A DNA stretch of 64,000 bases. Origin: Pseudoramibacter fermentans. GTDB lineage: Bacteria > Bacillota > Clostridia > Eubacteriales > Eubacteriaceae. The stretch covers positions 248,001-312,000 of the forward strand of contig VOGB01000003.1 in assembly GCA_009493725.1 (NCBI GenBank), in the 5' to 3' direction. The translations under genes and the position numbers were made by a program. Below are positions 33,550 through 42,301 of the stretch, piece after piece. Under the pieces are notes generated by a model that worked only from the letters and a program-made list of their open reading frames with translations, did not search any database and was not told the DNA's origin. Position 1 is the stretch's first letter. The number at the start of each line of letters is the position of its first letter.

Positions 33550-35040
33550 GTGAGTGATTTAGGAAGTTTTGTCAAACGGCTGCGCGACATCATGCGCAAC
33601 GACGCCGGGATCAACGGCGACGCGCAGCGCATCGAGCAGATCGCGTGGCTGCTGTTTTTAAAGGTGTACGATGCCCAAGAGGAAGACTGGGCCTTTGACG
33701 ACGAGGATTACATGTCGATCATTCCCGAGGACTGCCGCTGGCAGAATTGGGCGGTGGACGACGGCAAGGGCACGGCGATGACCGGCGACGCCTTGCTTAA
33801 TTTTGTGAATAACCGGCTGTTCCCGGCATTGAAGGGGCTCGAGATCGACGCGGACACCGAGATCAAAAAGGCGATTGTGAAGTCGACCTTTGAGGACGCG
33901 AACCAGTACATGAAGGATGGGGTGCTGCTGCGGCAGGTGGTGAACGTGATCGACGAGGTCGATTTCGGCGATTACGAGGAAAGCCACGCCTTTGGCGATA
34001 TTTACGAAAGCATTCTGAAGGAGCTGCAGAGCGCCGGCTCGGCTGGGGAATTTTACACGCCCCGGGCGGTGACGGATTTTATGGCAGAACGGATCAAACC
34101 GAAAATTGGCGAGACGATGGCGGATTTCGCCTGTGGCACGGGCGGGTTCATTGTGAGCTGGCTCAAGCAGCTGGCGCCGCAGGTCCGCACGACGGAAGAC
34201 GAAATGGCGGTGAACCGTTCGATCTACGGGATTGAAAAGAAGCAGTTCCCGTACATGCTCTGTGTGACGAATATGCTTTTGCACGGGGTCGAGCGGCCGC
34301 GGATCGATCACGACAACGCGCTGCTGAAGGATGTGCTGGATTACACGGAAAAGGATCAGTTCGACGTGATTTTGATGAATCCGCCCTACGGCGGGTCGGA
34401 AAAGGCGAGCGTGAAGCACCATTTCCCAGAGGACCTGGCGAGCTCGGAAACGGCGGACCTGTTCATGTCGGTGATCATGTACCGCTTGAAGCCCGGCGGG
34501 CGCGCGGCGGTAATTCTGCCGGACGGGTTCCTGTTCGGGACAGACAACACGAAGGCGGCGATCAAGAAGAAGCTGCTCACGGAGTTCAACCTACACACGG
34601 TGGTGCGGATGCCGGGGAGCGTGTTCTCACCTTACACGTCGATCACGACGAATATTTTGTTTTTCGACCGGACGGGCCCGACGAAAAAGACGTGGTTTTA
34701 CCGGCTCGATATGCCGGAGGGCTACAAGCATTTTTCGAAGACGAAGCCGATGAAATCCGAGCATTTCGATCCGGTGCGGACCTGGTGGGACGACCGGCAG
34801 GTCATCGAAGACGAGGACACCGAAACCTTTAAATCCCAGTGCTACACCGCGGCGGAAATCGCAGCGAACGGGTACAACCTCGACCTCTGCGGCTATCCCC
34901 ACGAGGAGGAAGAGATTCTGCCGCCGCTGGAGCTCATTCACGAATATCAGAAAAAGCGGGCGAGCTTGAACGCGGAAATCGACCGCGTCCTCGACGCCAT
35001 TGTGGCGAAACTGCCCCACGGAGACGACGAAGATGCGTAA
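33550..35040 (+). CDS. hsdM: Type I restriction-modification, HsdM subunit (second system)
   Basis: A methyltransferase subunit of 496 residues starting with GTG. The HsdM N-terminal domain is at 1-130 (RIEQIAWLLFLKVYDAQEED). AdoMet motif ACGTGGF is at 194-200 and catalytic NPPY at 277-280. It differs from the first HsdM in length and most motifs, so the two are not recent copies. It lies six bases after hsdR and overlaps hsdS by eight bases, one operon. Host-like composition. Confidence 0.92.
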   Translation: MSDLGSFVKRLRDIMRNDAGINGDAQRIEQIAWLLFLKVYDAQEEDWAFDDEDYMSIIPEDCRWQNWAVDDGKGTAMTGDALLNFVNNRLFPALKGLEIDADTEIKKAIVKSTFEDANQYMKDGVLLRQVVNVIDEVDFGDYEESHAFGDIYESILKELQSAGSAGEFYTPRAVTDFMAERIKPKIGETMADFACGTGGFIVSWLKQLAPQVRTTEDEMAVNRSIYGIEKKQFPYMLCVTNMLLHGVERPRIDHDNALLKDVLDYTEKDQFDVILMNPPYGGSEKASVKHHFPEDLASSETADLFMSVIMYRLKPGGRAAVILPDGFLFGTDNTKAAIKKKLLTEFNLHTVVRMPGSVFSPYTSITTNILFFDRTGPTKKTWFYRLDMPEGYKHFSKTKPMKSEHFDPVRTWWDDRQVIEDEDTETFKSQCYTAAEIAANGYNLDLCGYPHEEEEILPPLELIHEYQKKRASLNAEIDRVLDAIVAKLPHGDDEDA

Positions 35041-36520
35041 GATGACACCTCAGCAGCTCAAAAACAGCATCCTCCAGATGGCCATGCAGGGCAAACTCGT
35101 CGAACAGCGCCCGGAAGAAGGCACCGGGGAAGCACTGTATCAAGAGATTCAGGCCGAAAAGAAAAAACTTATCCAAGCAGGTAAGATCAAGAAATCGAAA
35201 AAGCTGCCGGAAATTACGGAAGAAGAAATTCCCTTTGAGATTCCGGAAAGGTGGAAGTGGGTGAGGTTGAACGACTGCATGGATGTTAGAGACGGAACAC
35301 ATGATTCTCCCAAATACTATCAAAAAGGTTTTCCTCTTGTGACGAGTAAGAATTTAAAAAATGGAATAATTGATTTCTCTACTTGTAAATTAATTAGTGA
35401 AGATGATTTTAATGCTATAAATGAACGGTCTAAAGTAGATAAAGACGATATATTATTTGCAATGATAGGAACAGTTGGAAATCCAGTGTTATATAGAGGT
35501 GACGCAAAGTTTAGTATTAAAAACATGGCACTTTTTAAACATATAGGTTCTTATTTAAATATGGAGTACGTTTATTGGTATTTAAATTTAGCACAAGAAG
35601 ATATGAAGAAAAAAGCCTCTGGTGGGGTTCAAAATTTTGTATCGTTAACCTATCTTCGAAATTATTTAATAGCATTACCACCAAAAGTTGAACAACGCCG
35701 CATAGTCGCCAAACTCGAAGAAATCCAGCCGCTTCTCGACCGCTACGAAAAGGCCTACAACCGCCTCGAAGCCTACAACCAGAAATTCCCCGAAAATTTA
35801 AAAAAATCGATCCTCCAGTACGCGATCGAAGGCAAGCTCGTCGAACAGCGCCCGGAAGAAGGCACCGGGGAAGCATTGTATCAGGAGATTCGGGTCGAAA
35901 AGAAGAAACTTATCCAAGAAGGCAAAATCAAAAAATCGAAAAAACTGCCGGAAATTACGGAAGATGAAATACCGTTTGAGATTCCGAAAAATTGGAAGTG
36001 GGCTAAATTTGGAGAAATTGTAGATTTTTTTATAGGTAAAACTCCAAAAAGGCATGAAAGCCAATATTGGCAAAAATCAGAATTCCCTTGGGTCTCTATA
36101 TCGGATTTAATTGATAGAGGTCATATTCAGAGGACAAAAGAAAATATAAGTAGCCAGGCAGCGGAAAAAGTATTTAAGAATAGATTCGCTCCCAAAGGAA
36201 CGTTGTTAATGAGTTTTAAATTAACAATTGGGAAAGTTTCGATTCTTGATATTGATGCCTTTCATAATGAAGCAATAATTTCGATTTTTCCAATTATAGA
36301 AAGAGATAATATTTTTCGCGATTATTTGTTTGATTTTTTGCCCTTAATAAGTGCTGAAGGAAAAACGAAATCGGCTATTAAAGGGAAAACATTAAATTCA
36401 AATAGTTTGAAGAATTTATTAGTTCCGATTCCTCCGTTAGAGGAGCAAAAACGCATTGTTGCGAAGGTTGAAGAACTGATGCCGCTTGTTGAAAAGTGTG
36501 GAGAAGATAGAAAAGATTAA
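35033..36520 (+). CDS. hsdS: Type I specificity subunit HsdS with duplicated frame
   Basis: A protein of 495 residues with two target-recognition domains (about 80-215 and 325-470). Each is preceded by a near-identical block of about 65 residues (ILQ, then KLVEQRPEEGTGEALYQEI, then KKSKKLPEIT and PFEIP) and followed by conserved helices (EQRRIVAKLEEIQPLLDRYE, EEQKRIVAKVEELMPLVEK). The blocks include an identical 39-base DNA stretch at 35096-35134 and 35837-35875. The recognition domains are AT-rich while the conserved blocks are GC-rich, as expected when domains are exchanged. Start at the ATG overlapping the hsdM stop; a GTG at 35000 has no site. Confidence 0.92.
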   Translation: MRKMTPQQLKNSILQMAMQGKLVEQRPEEGTGEALYQEIQAEKKKLIQAGKIKKSKKLPEITEEEIPFEIPERWKWVRLNDCMDVRDGTHDSPKYYQKGFPLVTSKNLKNGIIDFSTCKLISEDDFNAINERSKVDKDDILFAMIGTVGNPVLYRGDAKFSIKNMALFKHIGSYLNMEYVYWYLNLAQEDMKKKASGGVQNFVSLTYLRNYLIALPPKVEQRRIVAKLEEIQPLLDRYEKAYNRLEAYNQKFPENLKKSILQYAIEGKLVEQRPEEGTGEALYQEIRVEKKKLIQEGKIKKSKKLPEITEDEIPFEIPKNWKWAKFGEIVDFFIGKTPKRHESQYWQKSEFPWVSISDLIDRGHIQRTKENISSQAAEKVFKNRFAPKGTLLMSFKLTIGKVSILDIDAFHNEAIISIFPIIERDNIFRDYLFDFLPLISAEGKTKSAIKGKTLNSNSLKNLLVPIPPLEEQKRIVAKVEELMPLVEKCGEDRKD

Positions 36521-36589
36521 TAGCATAATAAGGAATGACTTACGAATTACTATGATGATTACTTTACATGATTGATTTTGGGGTAATGA

Positions 36590-39500
36590 ATGCCGAATAT
36601 TGAAGATATCGAAGATAAGGTTAAACATATTATTGAAGAATTACCGTCTGAAGCGTCAGGGTTAGATTATAAACTATATCCATATGATATAAAACAAGAT
36701 AAGGTCAATTTCCTAAAAGATATTATTGCGATGTTAAATTCTGAGGCTGATATCGGAGAAGATAAGTTTATTATTATCGGTATAGAGGATAAAAATAAAT
36801 ACAAAAATGGAATAGACAAACAGACGTGGCACGATGATAATGAATGGCAACATCTGGTAGAAAAGATTTCTTCAAAGCCATTAATTTATTCTGGCACAGT
36901 AGATTGTGACGACAAGACCTTTGGTTACTTCTGCATCTCTAAAGATAATACGGATTATGTTTATGAATTAAAAGACAAAGTTGAACAAAAGTCTGAAAAC
37001 AATAAAATTAAAATTATTTCTGAAGGACAAGCTTTTTTTAGACAAAATAGTCAAAATGTCGTTCTATTTGAAGAAGATCGACGAAGATTATTAGAGAAAG
37101 CGTCAATATTAAAATTAAATTATCCAGATGAAGAAAGATACGTTTCCGTATTGGCACTTGTCGGATCGTGGAATGAACAAAGTCAAGGAGATCTTGCATT
37201 AATTAAGAGTCTTTTAGGGACAGAGTCAAATCGCGATGTTAAGAACGCTATGGCGTTTTGTACGGGAAATGAAAAAACATTTAGGTCAAATAATAAAATA
37301 TGGCAATGTAAAGTACATAAAGATTTATTATTAAAAAGTGCGAAATATATTACAGTTATTTTATTAGAAAAGTTTTTTGAAGAAGCAGGAAAAGTTTTTT
37401 TGGAGAACGGTTATTCCAAAAATATTCGGCGCGGTATTGCAGAATCGATCGCAATTTTAGGGAACAATCTCCAAAATTTTAAAAATATTGGTGAAAGCAT
37501 TATCCAGAGAGAGATTTATCAATTTGAAAATAAAGTTTTTAGAGTAACAAATTGGGAAACCTATGCAACAAGTATTGCCGATGAGTTTGAATATTTTGGT
37601 GATGCAGCCCCAGGCGTTTTTTTAGACCAACTGGAAAGATTATTTGAAACAAAAGATCAAGCATTCTATTCTTATTTGAAAAACTCAAAGCCGTCATTGG
37701 AAAGACAGCTGAGTGAAATTTTGAGCAATTTAGCCAAAATTGAAGATTATTTTTCGAGATCGATGCGAATCCTTTTACGATTAGCGGAGATAAAAGAAAG
37801 CTTTTTGCAAACATTAACCGGTATTGTCTCTCCTATTTTTCCGCAAACACATGCGCGATGGACCGTTAGGACGGGGGTTTTTAAGGGATTAGCAAAAATC
37901 AACAAAGATTTGACTTGGAAAGCACTAATAAAAATAATTAATAATCCTAATCCATCCTTTATTCTAATTTCAAAAACACAATATTTATCAATTAGTGCTT
38001 TTTCTTATTCTACTAAGAATGAACGTCTTAAATCAATAGAAAAATACGTGGAAATAGCATGTACATTAATAGACAATCAGGTCGATCGTATGTGCGAAAT
38101 GGTTGAAGCAGTTAAATACGTTCCTCTAAATACAGAAGAATACATTATTGAAAAGTTGAATGAAAATCTAGACGAACTCTCTCAAAAAGATAGAGAAAAA
38201 CTGTGGAATAAATTACAAGATTTACTGTTATGGAGTAAAAAACATTTTGATGAAAATGAGGCACCAATTAAAGAAAGACTAGAACCGATAAAAAAACTGT
38301 CAGAACAATTAGAAAATAAGCTAGGATATTTTGATAGCATTCGCCTTTTTAATAGAAAATGGTTTCCTTTACTGGATGGAGAAGGAGAATGGAAAGATCA
38401 GGAAAAGAGATTTTTCGATAAAAGAGAAATTACAATTAAAACTATTTATCGGGAGGGCGGATTAGATTCGGTAATCGCATTTGCTAAGGATATAGAGGAC
38501 AAACTGGGTGCCGGCCGTTACTTGGCAAAAGCTATTAACGATAAAGATTTAAAAGCAAATATCGAAAATAATGTTGGTGAAGAAACAGATGAGTTAATAG
38601 AGGGGCTTGTGCCAGCGGTTGAATTTAATAGATTAACAAATGCTTTGAGCGATAGTTCTGATCGCGTAAAAGCAAAAATTTATGCGTGCTTACCAATTTC
38701 AAATCAAAGTATAGAAAAAGTAGTCAAATTGGATGTGGAATCGGCGCAAATGTATTGGAATAGAGTTTTTCCAAGATTCGTTGAAAATGATATTTCACTA
38801 AGTAAATATGCAATAAAGAATTTTAATCAGTACGGACGAGCAGATAAAAGTATCGAAATTTTATCTAGGCTAATTGAAAATAAAGATCAAGAAGTTCCGA
38901 AACAAATGGTAATTGATACGTTGAAATTATTTAATAAAAAAGAAGGCTCACAGTATCAATTTTTTGTCGAAAGGCTTTTATTGTGGCTGCATTTACAAAA
39001 AAATAATGATGATGAAATAACATGTATTAAAAAAATTGAATGGAAATATTTAAGTTATATAACCGGCGAAGAAGGGTGTTATCCTAAATATTTACAACTT
39101 GAATTATCTAATAATCCAGAGTTTTTCGTAGATTTAATTCGAAAAAAATATGAAAAGACAGAAAATGCTGATTCAGAGGAAAAACTAAAAATTCATGTTT
39201 TATTAAATAACTGGAGAAAAGTTCCTGGATTGAATAGCAATGGCTTAATCGATATTGAGTATTTAAATAATTGGATAATAAAAGTAAGAGAACTGGCGCG
39301 CAAGATTAATTTAGAAGAGCAAGCGATGCAATGTTTAGGAAGATTACTTTTTTATTCACCAGAGGATAAAAAAGGCCTTTTTATTAATCGGAAGATTGCA
39401 GATATTTTGGAAAATAATAGGGATATAAGAACAGGATATTTACAAGAAGGTTATACATTTTCCTTTTGTGGATTTAATGGAGAACTCGAAAAAGAATTCA

Positions 39501-39619
39501 TAAGAAAGATAACAAAATATCATAGCTACGCTTTGCAGGCAGATGAAGAGGGATGGATCAATCTTGCCAAAGCATTAAGAAATTTAGAGAACTATTTTAT
39601 AAATGAAAAGAATAAATGA
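36590..39619 (+). CDS. Large protein with AlbA_2/Schlafen-like N-terminus and helical body
   Basis: A protein of 1009 residues. Residues about 15-150 look like the AlbA_2 (Schlafen core) domain: acidic GLDYKLYPYD (24-33), IAMLNSEAD (46-54) and the strand IIIGIED (62-68), which in related proteins surrounds a nucleic-acid or nuclease site. Residues about 170-1009 have no known motif and read as repeated amphipathic helices, perhaps HEAT-like. No Walker A, helicase or nuclease motif of other families was found. Very AT-rich. It lies 69 bases after hsdS and 64 bases before another unknown gene, within the same direction. A defence effector or sensor is inferred from context. Confidence 0.7.
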   Translation: MPNIEDIEDKVKHIIEELPSEASGLDYKLYPYDIKQDKVNFLKDIIAMLNSEADIGEDKFIIIGIEDKNKYKNGIDKQTWHDDNEWQHLVEKISSKPLIYSGTVDCDDKTFGYFCISKDNTDYVYELKDKVEQKSENNKIKIISEGQAFFRQNSQNVVLFEEDRRRLLEKASILKLNYPDEERYVSVLALVGSWNEQSQGDLALIKSLLGTESNRDVKNAMAFCTGNEKTFRSNNKIWQCKVHKDLLLKSAKYITVILLEKFFEEAGKVFLENGYSKNIRRGIAESIAILGNNLQNFKNIGESIIQREIYQFENKVFRVTNWETYATSIADEFEYFGDAAPGVFLDQLERLFETKDQAFYSYLKNSKPSLERQLSEILSNLAKIEDYFSRSMRILLRLAEIKESFLQTLTGIVSPIFPQTHARWTVRTGVFKGLAKINKDLTWKALIKIINNPNPSFILISKTQYLSISAFSYSTKNERLKSIEKYVEIACTLIDNQVDRMCEMVEAVKYVPLNTEEYIIEKLNENLDELSQKDREKLWNKLQDLLLWSKKHFDENEAPIKERLEPIKKLSEQLENKLGYFDSIRLFNRKWFPLLDGEGEWKDQEKRFFDKREITIKTIYREGGLDSVIAFAKDIEDKLGAGRYLAKAINDKDLKANIENNVGEETDELIEGLVPAVEFNRLTNALSDSSDRVKAKIYACLPISNQSIEKVVKLDVESAQMYWNRVFPRFVENDISLSKYAIKNFNQYGRADKSIEILSRLIENKDQEVPKQMVIDTLKLFNKKEGSQYQFFVERLLLWLHLQKNNDDEITCIKKIEWKYLSYITGEEGCYPKYLQLELSNNPEFFVDLIRKKYEKTENADSEEKLKIHVLLNNWRKVPGLNSNGLIDIEYLNNWIIKVRELARKINLEEQAMQCLGRLLFYSPEDKKGLFINRKIADILENNRDIRTGYLQEGYTFSFCGFNGELEKEFIRKITKYHSYALQADEEGWINLAKALRNLENYFINEKNK

Positions 39620-39683
39620 TATATAAGAAGTTTATGTAATGTTTTTTATATGCTTCGAGATGAACTAGTAAAGAAAAAGAGAT

Positions 39684-40400
39684 ATGGATAAAAAAGAGCA
39701 AGAAGATTTAGAAAGAATTTTAATAAAATATCAATGTGATCTTGAAGAGGAAAAAAAGAAATTAGAACATTATCCAGTAATACAGACAGGCAAAACACCT
39801 AAGGAGAATATGAATATTAATCTTTTTCCGCAACTCTCAACTATTGATAAAGATTTGCAAATTCCTTTCATCTCATTAATCGGAGAATTAGACTGTACGA
39901 ACGAAATGATCGTTGATTTTTGTGATGCGTGGAAAATTATGCGGGAAAATGGAGATTTAGTAAAGCTGTATAATACATATTATTTTACAAGATCTGTAAA
40001 ATTAGGATCATATATTATTGCAGATATAAGACATTATATTGATATGAGTATAGCGATAACGTGGTATTTATGGAGTGGAAGAAAAAATTCAGACATTGAA
40101 ATTGATAGTATAGGAAAATACTTGGCTAATAAAAAATTTAAAGAATATGATCAATTTAAATCATTTATGGATTTAGTTAACACGATATCTAATACATATA
40201 AACATTCAATTCCCAATCTTCATTTAAATATTGTTGGAAGAGATGAGCCATGTCTATTTACCCTTGCAAGTAAAGGAAATAAAGATATTTTCCATCCTCA
40301 ATTATTGGGAATTTCGCTTTCTAAATTAATTTTAGAATTTAATCAATATTTTCACTATTCGATTGATGAGATTACAAAAATCTCGAATCAATGTAATTAA
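39684..40400 (+). CDS. Unknown protein, last gene of the defence island
   Basis: A protein of 238 residues, AT-rich like its upstream neighbour. The first 30 residues are charged and coiled-coil-like. The rest is helical, with YIIADIRHYIDMSIAITWYL (about 112-131) and a motif SNTYKHSIPN at about 171-180, which loosely recalls the conserved region of HEPN-type helical proteins but lacks a clear Arg-X4-6-His. I cannot assign a family. It is followed by a strong terminator at 40505-40536 that ends the island operon. Cofunction with the AlbA_2-like protein is inferred from adjacency and shared base composition. Confidence 0.6.
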   Translation: MDKKEQEDLERILIKYQCDLEEEKKKLEHYPVIQTGKTPKENMNINLFPQLSTIDKDLQIPFISLIGELDCTNEMIVDFCDAWKIMRENGDLVKLYNTYYFTRSVKLGSYIIADIRHYIDMSIAITWYLWSGRKNSDIEIDSIGKYLANKKFKEYDQFKSFMDLVNTISNTYKHSIPNLHLNIVGRDEPCLFTLASKGNKDIFHPQLLGISLSKLILEFNQYFHYSIDEITKISNQCN

Positions 40401-40504
40401 AAAACGGTTCAAAATAGTAAATCTAGAATGATATAGGCAGTATTTTGAATTTATTGAGAAGCGTGACATGTGAAAGCCGATTTTTCAACGAAATAATATC
40501 TATC

Positions 40505-40536
40505 AACCGAAGGCGGAGAACCGTCTTCGGTTTTTT
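40505..40536 (+). terminator. Terminator ending the defence island
   Basis: Stem AACCGAAGGCGG / CCGTCTTCGGTT with one wobble pair and an AGAA loop, then TTTTTT. Confidence 0.85.
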
Positions 40537-40556
40537 GGTGGGATTGTCTTGAACGC

Positions 40557-41231
40557 TCACCCCATCCCCAGAATTTTTACGTAATCAGGCACAGCCATCA
40601 GCGGCATCTCGAGGGCCGTCTGGGTTTCGGCGCTGACATCCTGCCCTGAGGCCATTTCCGCGCCGGCGGCTTCGACGGCTTTCAGCCATTCGTTAACTTT
40701 TTCCTGAACGTCCGGCTTCTGCATCTTGAGAAGCCGGCCGCAGTTGCGGTAGATTTCAAGGGACGGATTGCAGCAGGCCATGGCCGCGCGCAGCACCTCG
40801 AAATTCTTTTCTCCGGGGAAGCCGCAGTTGGCCAGCACGACGAAGCGCTGGGTCTTGGCCTGGGCGTCCTCTAGATCGAAATGGCCGTGGTCTTCCTGAA
40901 TGGTCGGGCACTTCAACGGCGTCAGGCGGTCGACGAAATTCTTCAAATACGCTGTCATGTTCCAGGTGTAAACCGGCGTGCCGAAGCAGACGATGTCCGA
41001 CGTGTTGTAAAGCTCGAGCAGATCGGCCATATTGTCGTGCTGGACGCAGAGCCCCGGCGTCTTGAACCAGCAGGCGAAGCAGCCTCGGCAGTGGCCGATA
41101 TGGCAGTCGCGCAGATAAACCGTTTGGGTCTCGGCGCCGGCGGACGCGGCGCCCTTCAAAAATGCGTCGGCAATGACCTGGGTCGCGCTGTTCGGCCCGG
41201 CTGGGCTGCCGTTAAACACAGTGACTTTCAT
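40557..41231 (-). CDS. Flavodoxin-fold NAD(P)H-dependent oxidoreductase
   Basis: A protein of 224 residues. The FMN phosphate loop is FNGSPAGPNSATQV (5-18), the Cys patch CRGCFACWF is at about 48-56, and FGTPVYTWNMTAYLK (83-97) is the second flavin contact. It belongs to the same superfamily as the genes at 9563-10246 and 24351-24878 but is not a close copy. The C-terminal 60 residues are longer than in short family members. Monocistronic or cotranscribed with the redox-type regulator next to it (42 bases apart). Confidence 0.85.
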   Translation of the reverse strand: MKVTVFNGSPAGPNSATQVIADAFLKGAASAGAETQTVYLRDCHIGHCRGCFACWFKTPGLCVQHDNMADLLELYNTSDIVCFGTPVYTWNMTAYLKNFVDRLTPLKCPTIQEDHGHFDLEDAQAKTQRFVVLANCGFPGEKNFEVLRAAMACCNPSLEIYRNCGRLLKMQKPDVQEKVNEWLKAVEAAGAEMASGQDVSAETQTALEMPLMAVPDYVKILGMG

Positions 41232-41273
41232 ATTTTTCTCCTAATTTATTTTAATTCGTTTTTCTAATCCTTT

Positions 41274-41858
41274 TTATATTTTCTGCGAAAAAAGGCCGTG
41301 ATGGTTGCAGTACCAGAACACCACACCGTGCCCGCGGGAGAAGAACCGCGCCTCGGCGGGGCCTTCCGGGTAGAGGCGGACGAACTCGAACCGGCCGCCG
41401 TTGAGAAAGGCGATGAAGGTGAGGTGGTGATCCTTGGTCATCGGGTGGTCGACGGCGACGTGAATTTCGTCCTCGATTTTCGTGCACACCGCGGTGTGGG
41501 CCGCGTCCGGCGCCTCGGCTTCGAGGGGCGGCAGCGTGACACCGCAGCACGAGATCATCGCCGAGCCCGTAGCGTAGAGCACATTGCCGCAGATCGGGCA
41601 GACGTAAAGGTGGGAGCGCAGCAGGTTGGCCGCGCGGTTGGTGTTGATGATGGCCTCGCCGGAGAGCAGCTCCGGCACCGAGACGCCGAGCACGGCGGCC
41701 AGCGGCTCGATCAGCGAGATGTCGGGGAAGCCGCGGCCGGTTTCCCATTTGGAGATGGTTTTATCGCTGACCGCGAGCTTTTCGGCCAGTTGAGATTGAG
41801 TCAGTTTTTGTTTTTCGCGGAGCCGCCGGATCGCGGCGCCGGTGACGTAATGATTCAT
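41274..41858 (-). CDS. Helix-turn-helix regulator fused to a desulfoferrodoxin-like domain
   Basis: A protein of 194 residues. Residues 8-62 are an XRE-type helix-turn-helix (LTQSQLAEKLAVSDKTISKW). After a short linker, residues 84-194 look like desulfoferrodoxin. There are four Cys (87, 90, 104, 105; CPIC and SCCG) as in the desulforedoxin site. The superoxide-reductase iron site has His138 in HPM, His144-145 in KDHH, Cys184 and His186-187 in YCNHHG. All iron ligands appear kept. It probably senses superoxide or iron state and controls genes nearby, such as the flavodoxin gene. Role inferred. Confidence 0.8.
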   Translation of the reverse strand: MNHYVTGAAIRRLREKQKLTQSQLAEKLAVSDKTISKWETGRGFPDISLIEPLAAVLGVSVPELLSGEAIINTNRAANLLRSHLYVCPICGNVLYATGSAMISCCGVTLPPLEAEAPDAAHTAVCTKIEDEIHVAVDHPMTKDHHLTFIAFLNGGRFEFVRLYPEGPAEARFFSRGHGVVFWYCNHHGLFSQKI

Positions 41859-42153
41859 AAGCTATCCTCCTGTTTGATGAGTTGAGGATAACACGGTTTC
41901 GGCGCGCCGGCAACCTACGGAGCGTAGAGCTGGGGGCCGCTGAAATGAAAGGATAACAAAAAAGGGTTTATGATTTTTATACATCTGCGAACAAACCGAA
42001 ACGAACCTTAAAATCGGTAAAGCAAAAGGAGATACATTATATCAGCATCAGCACAAACCTTAAAAACGGCCTAAATCAGTTTATCCTTCAGGGGAGGGTA
42101 ACTGACAATTTGTGCGGAATTGTCTGAATTGAAGTCAAAACAGAAAAAAAGAC

Positions 42154-42181
42154 TTGACAGATATAGGTGAATTGTTAATAA
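42154..42181 (+). promoter_or_regulatory. Promoter of the heterodimeric ABC exporter
   Basis: TTGACA (42154-42159), a 16-base spacer and TAATAA (42176-42181, with TTAATA one base earlier). It lies about 60 bases before the CIRCE-like element and 120 bases before the start. Confidence 0.55.
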
Positions 42182-42240
42182 TAATTAAATAATTTATATG
42201 GGTGTGAGGCCGGTCGGCGGCTTATATTTTTATCACGAAA

Positions 42241-42267
42241 TTAGCACTCGTTAAAAAAGATTGCTAA
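42241..42267 (+). promoter_or_regulatory. CIRCE-like inverted repeat
   Basis: TTAGCACTC, nine bases, GATTGCTAA. The CIRCE consensus bound by HrcA is TTAGCACTC-N9-GAGTGCTAA, so only one base differs. It lies 34 bases before the ATG of the ABC exporter gene, in the untranslated leader. HrcA normally controls groE and dnaK, not exporters. Confidence 0.6.
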
Positions 42268-42301
42268 CAAAATAATGGGTCAATCAGCAATGGAGGTTAA
42301 T

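Larger units (their letters stand above)
41859..42301. other. Regulatory region between XRE regulator and ABC exporter
   Basis: About 440 bases with no gene. It holds the promoter and CIRCE-like element listed separately and a GC-rich segment near 42210-42225. The first 150 bases lack recognisable sites. Confidence 0.5.
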
